Of a DNA stretch of 64,000 nucleotides, positions 17,509 to 25,553 are shown one piece after another. Position 1 is the stretch's first letter; each line of letters opens with the position of its first letter. The position numbers were made by a program, and so were the translations under genes. The notes below the pieces were generated by a model. It made no database searches, was not told where the DNA came from, and saw only the letters and a program-made list of their open reading frames with translations. This DNA comes from Bosea sp. F3-2 (GTDB lineage Bacteria > Pseudomonadota > Alphaproteobacteria > Rhizobiales > Beijerinckiaceae). The DNA is taken from NCBI RefSeq assembly GCF_008253865.1, contig NZ_CP042331.1, positions 3,816,001 to 3,880,000 on the forward strand, read 5' to 3'.

Positions 17509-18327
17509 ATGCTGCGTATCGAAGGTCTGACCAAGCGCTTTGGCGACAGGAATGCTGTCGACAATGTCTCGCTGTCGATCCCGAAGGGAGAGATGGTTGG
17601 CGTGATCGGCAGGTCCGGAGCCGGCAAATCAACCCTGCTGCGCATGCTCAACCGGCTGGCGGAGCCGACCTCGGGCCGGATCGTCTGCGAGGAGCAGGAG
17701 ATCACCGCGCTGAAGGGGGCGTCGCTCAGGCGCTGGCGCCGTGATACGGCGATGATCTTCCAGCAGTTCAACCTCGTCGGCCGCCTCGACGTGCTGACCA
17801 ACGTGCTGCTCGGGCGCCTGAACCACCGTTCCGCCGCCCTGACCCTGGTCAAGAGCTTCTCCGAGGACGACAAGATCCGCGCCATCGCGGCACTCGAGCG
17901 TCTCGATATGGGACATCTGCTCGCACAGCGCGCCGAGACCCTGTCCGGCGGCCAGCAGCAGCGCGTCGCCATCGCCCGCGCGCTCGTCCAGGAGCCGCGC
18001 ATCATCCTCGCCGACGAGCCGATCGCCTCGCTTGACCCGCGCAATACACAGGTCGTCATGGACGCGCTGTTCCGCATCAACCGCGAGGACGGCATCACCG
18101 TGATGTGCAACCTGCACGACCTCGACATCGCCGCGAAGTATTGCGACCGGCTGATCGGCATGGCGGCCGGTAAGGTCGTGTTCGACGACGTGCCGCAGGC
18201 GCTGACCCGCGAGGTCGCCGCCGAGCTCTACGGCATCGAGGCCAAGGATGCCGGCGCCGAAGCTCTGGACGCGCTCGACGCCATCGCCGCCTCCGAAGCC
18301 AAGCGCGCCCGCCAGAAGATCGCCTGA
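17509..18327 (+). CDS. phnC: Phosphonate ABC transporter ATP-binding protein PhnC
   Basis: This is the ATPase of a phosphonate importer, 272 residues from the ATG at 17509. An upstream in-frame ATG at 17479 gives MPASCARTHH, which is not family-like. The Walker A is GRSGAGKST (near residue 36), the signature LSGGQQQRVAIARAL, and the Walker B ILADEPIASLDP, followed by the H-loop in LHDLDIA. The C-terminal 25 residues are an Ala-rich tail. It is the first gene of phnCDE1E2 and should energise uptake through the two PhnE permeases. The Pho box upstream suggests induction by phosphate limitation. Confidence 0.95.
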   Translation: MLRIEGLTKRFGDRNAVDNVSLSIPKGEMVGVIGRSGAGKSTLLRMLNRLAEPTSGRIVCEEQEITALKGASLRRWRRDTAMIFQQFNLVGRLDVLTNVLLGRLNHRSAALTLVKSFSEDDKIRAIAALERLDMGHLLAQRAETLSGGQQQRVAIARALVQEPRIILADEPIASLDPRNTQVVMDALFRINREDGITVMCNLHDLDIAAKYCDRLIGMAAGKVVFDDVPQALTREVAAELYGIEAKDAGAEALDALDAIAASEAKRARQKIA

Positions 18328-18404
18328 CACGCGAAGGATCGCCGGTGCGGCCGGAGGCCGTCGCCGCGGGAAGACCATTACGACAGCAACCAGGAGCAAG
18401 CCCA

Positions 18405-19319
18405 ATGCTGACCCGTCGCCATACCCTCAAGCTCGCCGCCGCCGGCCTCGCCGCCGCTGCCGCCCCGGCTTTCGCCCAGGACTGGAAGGCGAAGTATCCG
18501 GAGCTGGTCTTCGCGATCATCCCGGCCGAAAACGCTTCGGGCGTCGTCGAGCGCTACACCCCCTTCGTGAACTATCTCGCGAAGGAGCTCGGCACCAAGG
18601 TGACGCTGCGCATCGCCAATGACTACGCCGCGATCATCGAGGGCCAGCGCGCCGGTAACATCCACATCGGCATGTACGGCCCGGCGTCCTTCGCCCGCGC
18701 CCGCATGACCGGCGCCAAGGTCGACGCCTTCGCGATCGAGACCAACCTCGACGGCACCAAGGGCTATCACTCGGTCTTCTACGTGAAGAAGGACTCGCCC
18801 TATCAGAAGGTCGAGGACCTCAAGGGCAAGAATCTCGGCCTCGTCGACCCGAACTCGACCTCGGGCAACAACGTGCCGCGCTTCGTCCTCAACCAGATGA
18901 AGATCGAGCCGGAAACCTTCTTCTCGAAGGTCGTCTACACCGGCAGCCACGAGAACGCGGTCATCGCGCTGCAGCAGGGCACCGTCGACATCGCCGCCAA
19001 CTGGTGGAACGACGAGCAGGAGTCGAATCTGCAGCGCATGGCCCGCAAGAACATGGTCAAGGCCGACGACTTCCGCATCATCTACAAGTCCGAGCAGATC
19101 GTGAACTCGCCGATGGCCTATCTCTCCGACATGCCGGAAGAGCTCAAGGCCAAGATCCGCGACGCGGTGCTGAACCTCGCCGCCAAGGACAAGGCCGCCT
19201 TCGACAAGATCTATGAAGGCAAGCAGGGCCCGCTCGTCGCGGTCGACAACAAGTCCTACGACCCGATCGTCGAGCTGAACAAGTTCGTCGACGAGTTGCG
19301 CAAGAAGAAGTCGTCGTAA
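18405..19319 (+). CDS. phnD: Phosphonate ABC transporter substrate-binding protein PhnD
   Basis: This periplasmic phosphonate-binding protein has 304 residues from the ATG at 18405, which follows AGGAG by eight bases. The N-terminus has a twin-arginine-like export signal (TRRHTLKLAAAGLAAAAAPA, cleavage near AFAQ-D). The mature part carries the PhnD family pattern (ERYTPFVNYLAKELGTKVTL, DYAAIIEGQRAGNIHIGMYG, and VDPNSTSGNNVPRF in the phosphonate-contacting hinge). It follows phnC after 77 bases and precedes phnE1 after a repeat-filled gap. Confidence 0.95.
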   Translation: MLTRRHTLKLAAAGLAAAAAPAFAQDWKAKYPELVFAIIPAENASGVVERYTPFVNYLAKELGTKVTLRIANDYAAIIEGQRAGNIHIGMYGPASFARARMTGAKVDAFAIETNLDGTKGYHSVFYVKKDSPYQKVEDLKGKNLGLVDPNSTSGNNVPRFVLNQMKIEPETFFSKVVYTGSHENAVIALQQGTVDIAANWWNDEQESNLQRMARKNMVKADDFRIIYKSEQIVNSPMAYLSDMPEELKAKIRDAVLNLAAKDKAAFDKIYEGKQGPLVAVDNKSYDPIVELNKFVDELRKKKSS

Positions 19320-19338
19320 GCAGCACGCTCGCTCTTGC

Positions 19339-19431
19339 CGTCATGGTCGGGCTTGTCCCGACCATCCACGTCTTCGCTGACCAAGTTCCGCGTTCAAGAC
19401 GTGGATGCTCGCCACAAGGGCGAGCATGACG
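19339..19431. repeat. Palindromic repeat, family C
   Basis: Outer arms CGTCATGGTCGGGC...; the left hairpin is GGTCGGGCTTGTCCCGACC, then CCACGTCTT pairs with AAGACGTGG, and the right hairpin is GCTCGCCACAAGGGCGAGC. A near-identical copy is at 25554-25646. Here it fills the phnD-phnE1 gap. Confidence 0.88.
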
Positions 19432-19473
19432 GGCTGCGGCGCAACCTGGCGCGATCCCCGGTAACGGACGCTC

Positions 19474-20355
19474 ATGACCCTCGCGATCGACCGCAACGAC
19501 CCGGCCATCCGGGCCCATGCCGAGGCTTATCGGCAGGCGGCCACGGCCAAGCGTCGCCAGGCCCTCATCGGCATCGCCGTCTTCATCGTCTGCGTCCTGC
19601 TCGCAGCGAGGGGCTCGGAAGTCGATCTCGCCAAGTTCGCCGAGAACATCCACCGCTTCCCGAAATACATCTACGAGACGCTGCCGACACTGCGGCTCGG
19701 CAGCCTCGGCTCCGACTTCGCGGAATGGTACTGGGGCTGGAAGGGTTGGCTGAAGCTGCTCTGGCAGACCATCCTGATCGCCTATGTCGGCACGGTGCTC
19801 GGCGCCATCGGCGCCTTCCTGTTCTGCTTCGCCGCCGCCGCCAATCTCGGCCGCGCACCCTGGCTGCGCTTCGCGGTGCGCCGCTTCCTCGAATTCTGCC
19901 GCACCGTTCCGGAGATCGTGTTTGCACTGATCTTCGTCATCGCCTTCGGCCTCGGCCCGCTGCCCGGCGTGCTCGCCATCGCCATCCACACCATGGGTGC
20001 GCTCGGCAAGCTCTTCTCCGAGGTGGTCGAGAATATCGACCTGAAGCCGGTCGACGGCATCACCGCTTCCGGCGGCAGCTGGTGGCAGATCGTGCGCTTC
20101 GCCGTGTTGCCGCAGGTGCTCTCCAATTTCGCGAGCTATGCGCTGCTGCGCTTCGAGATCAATGTCCGCGGCGCCTCGATCATGGGCTTCGTCGGCGCCG
20201 GCGGCATCGGCCAGGATCTGATCGAGGCGATCCGCAAATTCTACTTCACCGATATCAGCGCCATCCTGCTGCTGATCATCGTCACGGTGATGCTGATCGA
20301 CTACGGCACCGAGCGGCTGCGCCACGCCCTCCTCAGCCTGGAGCACGGCCGATGA
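19474..20355 (+). CDS. phnE1: Phosphonate ABC transporter permease PhnE (first copy)
   Basis: This inner-membrane permease has 293 residues with about six hydrophobic segments. It carries the binding-protein-dependent transport motif contacting PhnC (EVVENIDLKPVDGITASGGS, then the VGAGGIGQDL region typical of PhnE). It starts at the ATG at 19474 after a family C repeat. It ends in ATGA shared with the next permease gene, so the two are co-translated. PhnE1 and PhnE2 probably form a heterodimeric channel. Confidence 0.94.
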   Translation: MTLAIDRNDPAIRAHAEAYRQAATAKRRQALIGIAVFIVCVLLAARGSEVDLAKFAENIHRFPKYIYETLPTLRLGSLGSDFAEWYWGWKGWLKLLWQTILIAYVGTVLGAIGAFLFCFAAAANLGRAPWLRFAVRRFLEFCRTVPEIVFALIFVIAFGLGPLPGVLAIAIHTMGALGKLFSEVVENIDLKPVDGITASGGSWWQIVRFAVLPQVLSNFASYALLRFEINVRGASIMGFVGAGGIGQDLIEAIRKFYFTDISAILLLIIVTVMLIDYGTERLRHALLSLEHGR

Positions 20356-21206
20356 GCCTCGCCCTCACCACGGCCGAGCGCGCCGACATCGTCAGCCGCC
20401 ACCAGGCGGCGATCCGCGGCTCGCTCAAGACGAAGCTCGCCACCATCGGCACCATCGCCGTCCTGCTCGGTCTCTTCGTCTACGGGCTGTCGACGCTCGA
20501 AACCTCGATCTGGAAGATCCTCTCCGGCCTCGGCAATCTCGGCTCCTTTGTCGTGCTGATGCTGCCGCCCAACCCCGGCTCCTGGGCCCGCGCCCTGATC
20601 TTCGTGCAGGCGCTGTTCGAGACGATCGCCATCGCCTTCCTCGGCACCGTCCTGGCGGCGACGCTCGCCCTTCCCTTCGGTTTCCTCGCCGCCCGCAACG
20701 TCGTCGCCAACCGCGTCGCGCACTTCCTCGCACGCCGCTCGCTCGACACCGTGCGCGGCGTCGACGCGCTGATCTGGGCGCTGATCTGGGTCAATGTCGT
20801 CGGTCTCGGCCCCTTTGCCGGCATGCTCGCGATCATGACCAGCGATCTCGGCGCCTTCGGCAAGCTCTACTCGGAAGCGATCGAGGCGGCCGACCGCAAG
20901 GCGGTCGAGGGCGTCGCCTCCGTCGGCGGCGGCAAGGCGCATGAGATCCGCTTCGGCCTGCTGCCGCAGGTGCTGCCGGTGATCGCGAGCCAGGTGCTCT
21001 ATTATATCGAGTCGAACACCCGCTCCTCGACGATCATCGGCATCGTCGGCGCCGGCGGCATCGGCCTCTATCTCGCCGAGACCATCCGCACGCTCGAATG
21101 GCAGCAGGTCTCCTTCCTGATCCTGCTGATCCTCGCCGCGGTCTCGGCGATCGACTTCCTCTCCGGCAAGCTCCGCTTCGCCATCATCGGCAAGCGGGCG
21201 GGGTGA
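20352..21206 (+). CDS. phnE2: Phosphonate ABC transporter permease PhnE (second copy)
   Basis: This is the second membrane permease of the phosphonate importer, 284 residues from the ATG at 20352, which overlaps the phnE1 stop. It is clearly homologous to PhnE1 (matching ALIWVNVVGLGPFAGMLAIM and VGAGGIGLYL motifs) but distinct, as in rhizobial phnCDE1E2 operons. Residues 30-50 form the first membrane helix. The gene is followed after four bases by a family A repeat that may end the operon, facing convergent phnF. Confidence 0.94.
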   Translation: MSLALTTAERADIVSRHQAAIRGSLKTKLATIGTIAVLLGLFVYGLSTLETSIWKILSGLGNLGSFVVLMLPPNPGSWARALIFVQALFETIAIAFLGTVLAATLALPFGFLAARNVVANRVAHFLARRSLDTVRGVDALIWALIWVNVVGLGPFAGMLAIMTSDLGAFGKLYSEAIEAADRKAVEGVASVGGGKAHEIRFGLLPQVLPVIASQVLYYIESNTRSSTIIGIVGAGGIGLYLAETIRTLEWQQVSFLILLILAAVSAIDFLSGKLRFAIIGKRAG

Positions 21207-21210
21207 AGGC

Positions 21211-21374
21211 TTCCCTTCTCCCCTTGCGGGAGAAGGTGGCAGCGCGAAGCGCTGACGGATGAGGGGTCGCACTGCCCTCACCAGCTTCAGCTTTTCACAG
21301 GCGTCACTCGGCAGTCGTCGCGCGACCCCTCATCCGGCGCTACGCGCCACCTTCTCCCGCAAGGGGAGAAGGAA
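21211..21374. repeat. Palindromic repeat, family A (overlaps the phnF 3' end)
   Basis: Left arm: TTCCCTTCTCCCCTTGCGGG, AGAAGGTGGCAGCGCGAAGC and GGATGAGGGGTCGC; the right arm is its complement ending near 21374. It sits between convergent phnE2 and phnF, and the last ten or so codons and stop of phnF lie inside it. Confidence 0.88.
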
Positions 21375-22116
21375 GTTCCCGGAACGGCTCGACCACCATC
21401 TCGACACGCTCGCCGGCGAAGACGCTGCTGACGAGGTGAATCGGCGTCAGGTCCGGCAGCGCGTCGACGGCTGTCGAGACCATCACCGCGGCCTCCGGCG
21501 CGATCTCCAGCAGCCCGGCCTCCCGCTCGTCCGCGAGGCGCGCCGTGAGCCGCGTCGACAGGCGGACATAGTCCTCGATGCCATAAGCTTTGAAGGCTGC
21601 GGTGATCGAGGCGCCCGCCTCATGGAAGACCCGGTCGAAATCCGGAAAGCGCTCGACCGAGAGCCAATGCGTGCCGGTGCCCATCGGCACGCCGTCGGCG
21701 AGGCTCAAGCCCTCGACGCGCCAGAGCCGCGTCCCCGTCTTCAGACCGAGCGCCGCGCAGGCTTCAACGTCGCTTTCCACCGCGATGGCCGAAAGCACCC
21801 GGCTGGAAGCGGCGATGCCGAGCTTGCCGAAATTGGCGCGCATGCTGACGCGCCGACCGATCGGGTAGGGCACGCGCGGCGCCGTGACCTGCGTGCCGCG
21901 GCCGCGCGAGACCCTGACCAGCCCCTGCTCGGCGAGATGGCGAAAGGCCTGCCGCACCGTATGGCGATGCACACCATAGCGCTCCGCCAACGCGACCGAG
22001 GCCGGCAGCGTGTCGCCGGGATGATACTCGCCGCGCGCGATCGCCTCGGCCAGCGCATCGGCGATGCGCCGCCAGGCCGTGCCGCCATCCCGTTCCGCGA
22101 CTGCTGCATCCGTCAT
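21340..22116 (-). CDS. phnF: GntR/HutC-family regulator PhnF
   Basis: This is a transcriptional repressor of phosphonate genes, 258 residues from the ATG at 22116-22114. The N-terminal winged helix runs about residues 12-80 (YGVHRHTVRQAFRHLAEQGL and VRVSRGRGTQV). The C-terminal UTRA ligand domain has the family pattern (WRVEGLSLADGVPMGTGTHW, and VRLSTRLTARLADEREAGLL). It is divergent from phnG. Two near-identical sites (GTATAGAC and GTCTAGAC) in the gap resemble the reported mycobacterial PhnF operator TGGTATAGACCA. The extreme C-terminus (PSPLAGEGGA) is encoded by a palindromic repeat, so the original end of the gene has been replaced. Confidence 0.93.
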   Translation of the reverse strand: MTDAAVAERDGGTAWRRIADALAEAIARGEYHPGDTLPASVALAERYGVHRHTVRQAFRHLAEQGLVRVSRGRGTQVTAPRVPYPIGRRVSMRANFGKLGIAASSRVLSAIAVESDVEACAALGLKTGTRLWRVEGLSLADGVPMGTGTHWLSVERFPDFDRVFHEAGASITAAFKAYGIEDYVRLSTRLTARLADEREAGLLEIAPEAAVMVSTAVDALPDLTPIHLVSSVFAGERVEMVVEPFRELPSPLAGEGGA

Positions 22117-22133
22117 CAAAATTTCATCCGAAA

Positions 22134-22176
22134 AGTATAGACCTTTGTCATCAACTCCCCTAGCATAGTCTAGACA
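22134..22176. promoter_or_regulatory. Two candidate PhnF operators in the phnF-phnG intergenic region
   Basis: AGTATAGACCT (core 22135-22142) and AGTCTAGACA (core 22168-22175; GTCTAGAC is a perfect palindrome) lie 33 bases apart, about three helical turns, between the divergent start codons. They resemble the TGGTATAGACCA operator described for a mycobacterial PhnF. Confidence 0.65.
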
Positions 22177-22204
22177 TTCAGAACTGACCAGCGAGCCTTC
22201 GCCG

Positions 22205-22633
22205 ATGAGCCAGAAGACCCCGAGACAAAGCTGGATGGCGACGCTGGCGCGCGCCTCCCGCGCCGAGATCGAAACCCTTCTCGGCGATCCACCCCACCAT
22301 GAAGTGCTGAAGGCGCCCGAGACCGGAACGGTGATGGTCGAAGGCCGCGCCGGCGGCGCCGGCCGTCGCTTCAACCTGGGCGAGGCCACCGTGACGCGCT
22401 GCGTCGTGCGCCTTTCGACCGGGCGGATGGGCTTCTCCTATGCGCTCGGCCGCGACGGCCGGAAGGCGCGGCTCGCTGCCCTCCTCGACGCCCGGCTTCA
22501 GGACGAGGCCGAAGGCGGCCTGCATGAAGGCGTCGCCGCTCTGGCCGCACAGCAGGCCGCAGCCCGTGATCTCGCCTCGCGCAAGGCGGCCGCGACCAAG
22601 GTCGACTTCTTCACGATGGTGAGGGGCGAGTGA
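22205..22633 (+). CDS. phnG: Carbon-phosphorus lyase complex subunit PhnG
   Basis: This is a subunit of the cytoplasmic C-P lyase core complex (PhnGHIJ), 142 residues, close to the E. coli length. Family signatures include RQSWMATLARA near the start, the central VMVEGRAGGAGRRFNLGEAT, then VTRCVVRL and GFSYALGRD. PhnG with PhnI (and PhnH and PhnL) attaches the phosphonate to ribose at ATP, releasing adenine. It is the first gene of the catabolic operon, downstream of the PhnF sites; its stop overlaps the phnH ATG. Confidence 0.95.
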   Translation: MSQKTPRQSWMATLARASRAEIETLLGDPPHHEVLKAPETGTVMVEGRAGGAGRRFNLGEATVTRCVVRLSTGRMGFSYALGRDGRKARLAALLDARLQDEAEGGLHEGVAALAAQQAAARDLASRKAAATKVDFFTMVRGE

Positions 22634-23235
22634 TGGCTGCGCAGGATATGATCGCCCCCGGTTTCTCCGATCCGGTCTTCCAGTCGCAGGCCGCCTTCCG
22701 CGCTCTGCTCGCCGCCCTCTCCGAGCCCGGCACGCTGCAGCGCGTCGCCGCCGACATCACGCCGCCGGCAGGCCTCACCACTGCGACGGCAACCGCGCTG
22801 CTGGCGCTGGCCGATTACGAGACGCCGGTCTGGCTGCCGCAGACGCTGCGCGATGGCGCCGCCGCTGCGTGGCTGCGCTTCCACTGCGGCGTGGCGCTGG
22901 TCGACGAGCCGGCCAAGGCCGCCTTCGCCGTGCTCGACGGTGCGGCCGGCGAGCCCAAGCTCTCCGCCTTCAACCTCGGCAGCGACCAGTTCCCGGATCG
23001 CTCCACCACCGTGATCGTGCAGTGTGCTGCTCTGGATGACGGCGCAGGCTTCACCCTCTCCGGCCCCGGCATTCTCGGCTCGCGCAGCATCGCGCCGCAG
23101 GGCCTGCGCCCCGGCCTCACCGAGGAGTTGCGCGATAATAGCGCGCTCTACCCGCTCGGCGTCGATGTCGTGCTCACTCATGGTGATGGCCTGATCGGCC
23201 TGCCGCGCTCGACCCAGATCGGGGACGCTCGCTGA
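22633..23235 (+). CDS. phnH: C-P lyase complex subunit PhnH
   Basis: This is a core-complex subunit of 200 residues. The ATG at 22633 overlaps the phnG stop; a GTG one codon earlier is also possible. The family features are FSDPVFQSQAAFRALLAALS near the N-terminus and a central ALLALADYETPVWLP. PhnH has a PLP-transferase-like fold without cofactor and is needed with PhnG, PhnI and PhnL for the nucleosidase step. It sits in the expected operon position before phnI. Confidence 0.95.
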   Translation: MAAQDMIAPGFSDPVFQSQAAFRALLAALSEPGTLQRVAADITPPAGLTTATATALLALADYETPVWLPQTLRDGAAAAWLRFHCGVALVDEPAKAAFAVLDGAAGEPKLSAFNLGSDQFPDRSTTVIVQCAALDDGAGFTLSGPGILGSRSIAPQGLRPGLTEELRDNSALYPLGVDVVLTHGDGLIGLPRSTQIGDAR

Positions 23236-23257
23236 TGCCCCACCGGGAGTCTTACTA

Positions 23258-24493
23258 ATGTATGTCGCAGTCAAAGGCGGCGAGGTTGCCATCCTCGCCA
23301 CGCATGATCTCGTCGCCGAAGCGCGCCGTGGCGACCCGGCCGTGCCGGAAATCAGCGTGGCCCAGATCCGCGAGCAGCAAGCGCTGGCCTGCGCCCGGGT
23401 GATGAATGAGGGCTCGCTCTACGACCAGGACCTCGCCGCGCTGGCGCTGAAGCAGTCGCAGGGCGACGTGATCGAGGCCGCCTTCCTGATGCGCGCCTAT
23501 CGCACGACGCTGCCGCGCTTCGGCTCCTCTGTGCCGCTCGACACCGCCGCGATGGCGATACGCCGCCGCGTCTCGGCCACATACAAGGATCTGCCCGGCG
23601 GGCAGGTGCTCGGGCCCACCTATGATTATACGCACCGGCTGTTCGATTTTGGGTTGATGGAACCACAACCTACCCCCTCTCCCCTTGCGGGAGAGGGTTG
23701 GGGTGAGGGGTCGCGCGACGCTGCCAGCAAGCAAGAGACATCCGCCAACGATTCAGACCTGCGCGACCCCTCATCCGCCCCTTCGGGGCACCTTCTCCCG
23801 CAGGGGGAGAAGGAAAGAGCGCCGCTCGACGCCACCATGCCGCGCGTGCCCGACATCCTCGGTGCCGAAGGCCTGATGGAAGCGGAAGAGCCGCCGGAGG
23901 GCGATCCACCCCCCTTCGACCTGACGCGTGATCCGGTCTCATTCCCGGCCGAGCGCGACGTGCGCCTGCAGTCGATGGCGCGCGGCGACGAGGGCTTCCT
24001 GCTCGGCCTTGGCTATTCCGTGCAGCGCGGCTTCGGCGGCACGCATCCCTTCGTCGGCGAGGTCCGCGTCGGCGAGGTCGCGGTGGAGTTCGTGCCGGAG
24101 GAGCTCGGCTTCGCGGTCGATCTCGGCGACATCACCCTGACCGAATGCCAGATGGTCAACCAGTTCCAGGGCTCGAAGGAGGTCCCGCCGCAGTTCACCC
24201 GCGGCTACGGCCTCGTCTTCGGCCATAGCGAGCGCAAGGCGATGTCGATGTCGCTGGTCGACCGGGCGCTGAAGGCGCGCGATTTCGGCGAGGCGACCGA
24301 CTACCCCGCCCAGCAGGACGAGTTCGTCCTCTACCACGCTGATAATGTCGAGGCGGCCGGCTTCGTCGAGCATCTCAAGCTGCCGCATTATGTCGATTTC
24401 CAGGGCGAGCTCGAACTGATCCGCCGCATCCGCCGGGAGCGCGAGGAGCGGCTGGCTCGTGAGCAGGACACCATGCCGGAGGCTGCGGAATGA
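23258..24493 (+). CDS. phnI: C-P lyase complex subunit PhnI, with an in-frame repeat-encoded insertion
   Basis: This nucleosidase subunit of the C-P lyase complex exchanges adenine of ATP for phosphonate at ribose C1. It has 411 residues against about 350-370 in relatives. The ATG at 23258 has GGGAG eight bases upstream. The start MYVAVKGGE, the middle GGQVLGPTYDYTHRLFDFGL, and the conserved second half (TRGYGLVFGHSERKAMSMSL, EAAGFVEHLKLPHYVDFQ) are intact. Residues about 139-185 are the translation of a family A palindromic repeat. They replace or extend the variable linker between the N-terminal domain and the rest. The frame is unbroken and flanking conservation is good, so the protein is probably functional. 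Confidence 0.93.
   Translation: MYVAVKGGEVAILATHDLVAEARRGDPAVPEISVAQIREQQALACARVMNEGSLYDQDLAALALKQSQGDVIEAAFLMRAYRTTLPRFGSSVPLDTAAMAIRRRVSATYKDLPGGQVLGPTYDYTHRLFDFGLMEPQPTPSPLAGEGWGEGSRDAASKQETSANDSDLRDPSSAPSGHLLPQGEKERAPLDATMPRVPDILGAEGLMEAEEPPEGDPPPFDLTRDPVSFPAERDVRLQSMARGDEGFLLGLGYSVQRGFGGTHPFVGEVRVGEVAVEFVPEELGFAVDLGDITLTECQMVNQFQGSKEVPPQFTRGYGLVFGHSERKAMSMSLVDRALKARDFGEATDYPAQQDEFVLYHADNVEAAGFVEHLKLPHYVDFQGELELIRRIRREREERLAREQDTMPEAAE
23672..23812. repeat. Palindromic repeat, family A, in frame inside phnI
   Basis: Left arm CCCCTCTCCCCTTGCGGG and AGAGGGTTGGGGTGAGGGGT; right arm GCGACCCCTCATCCGCCCCT and TTCTCCCGCAGGGGGAGAAG. About 141 bases (47 codons) with no stop in the phnI frame. Confidence 0.88.
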
Positions 24494-25527
24494 CCATTGC
24501 CACCCTCAGCTCTCATCCTGAGGAGGCCCGCAGGGCCGTCTCGAAGGATGCTCCAGCGCCCTCCGAAACATCCTTCGAGACGCGGACTGCGTCCGCTCCT
24601 CAGGATGAGGGCTCGCGAGATCGCAGCGGCGATACGAAGCCGGCTTACAACTACGCCTATCTCGACGAACAGACCAAGCGGATGATCCGTCGCGCTTTGC
24701 TCAAGTCCGTCGCGGTGCCCGGCTACCAGGTGCCGTTCGGCTCCCGCGAAATGCCGCTGGCGCGCGGCTGGGGCACGGGCGGCATCCAGATCACCGCCGC
24801 GATCATCGGCCCCGCCGACACGCTGAAGGTGATCGACCAGGGCGCCGACGACACCACCAACGCCGTCTCGATCCGCAAGTTCTTCGAACGCACGGCCGAC
24901 GCCCGCACGAGCGAGGCGACGGAAGAGGCGACGATCATCCAGACCCGCCACCGCATCCCGGAAGCCCCGCTCAAGGCCGGGCAGGTCATGGTCTATCAGG
25001 TGCCGATGCCGGAGCCGCTGCGCCGTCTGGAGCCGCGCGAGGCCGAGACCCGCAAGATGCACGCCTGGGCCGAATATGGGCTGATGCAGGTCAAGCTCTA
25101 CGAGGACATCGCCCGCTATGGCGAGATCACCAAGACCTATGACTACCCGGTCATGGTCAACCATCGCTACGTGATGGCGCCCTCGCCCATCCCGAAATTC
25201 GACAACCCGAAGATGCACATGTCGCCCGCGCTCCAGTTGTTCGGCGCCGGCCGCGAGAAGCGCATCTACGCGTTGCCACCCTACACCAGCGTGCGCAGCC
25301 TCGATTTCGAGGATCATCCCTTCCGCATCCAGAGCTGGTCGCAGCCCTGCGGGCTCTGCGGCGCGGCCGACAGCTATCTCGACGAGGTGGTGATCGACGA
25401 CCGGGGCGGACGCATGTTCGTCTGCTCCGACAGCCATTATTGCGAGACGCGCCGGGCCGAAGGGCATCGCGGCACCATGCTGGGTGACGCTGCCGCGAGC
25501 GGCCTGGTCGAGGAGACGACGCCATGA
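24490..25527 (+). CDS. phnJ: Alpha-D-ribose 1-methylphosphonate 5-phosphate C-P lyase PhnJ, with a repeat-encoded N-terminal extension
   Basis: This radical-SAM enzyme cleaves the carbon-phosphorus bond. It has 345 residues against 281 in E. coli. The ATG overlaps the phnI stop. The conserved protein begins around residue 52 (YNYAYLDEQTKRMIRRALLK). The unusual radical-SAM cysteines are intact as Cys287-x2-Cys290-x21-Cys312, with Cys318 (the E. coli Cys272 equivalent) five residues later. GWGTGGIQ and the FDNPKMHMSPALQLFGAGRE region are also intact. Residues about 8-40 are the translation of a 99-base palindromic repeat (family F), so the extra N-terminus is repeat-derived and probably disordered. 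Confidence 0.95.
   Translation: MTIATLSSHPEEARRAVSKDAPAPSETSFETRTASAPQDEGSRDRSGDTKPAYNYAYLDEQTKRMIRRALLKSVAVPGYQVPFGSREMPLARGWGTGGIQITAAIIGPADTLKVIDQGADDTTNAVSIRKFFERTADARTSEATEEATIIQTRHRIPEAPLKAGQVMVYQVPMPEPLRRLEPREAETRKMHAWAEYGLMQVKLYEDIARYGEITKTYDYPVMVNHRYVMAPSPIPKFDNPKMHMSPALQLFGAGREKRIYALPPYTSVRSLDFEDHPFRIQSWSQPCGLCGAADSYLDEVVIDDRGGRMFVCSDSHYCETRRAEGHRGTMLGDAAASGLVEETTP
24512..24610. repeat. Palindromic repeat, family F, in frame inside phnJ
   Basis: Arms CTCATCCTGAGGAG and CTCCTCAGGATGAG outside, GTCTCGAAGGATG and CATCCTTCGAGACGC inside. Exactly 99 bases (33 codons) with no stop in the phnJ frame. It is the only copy of this family seen in the window. Confidence 0.85.
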
Positions 25528-25553
25528 CGCATCGCCTCGCCGCTAACGCCTCC

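Noticed and set aside
19335..20351. Apparent fusion of a long frame to phnE2
   Set aside because: The part before 20352 is an out-of-frame shadow of phnE1; phnE2 starts at the ATG overlapping the phnE1 stop.
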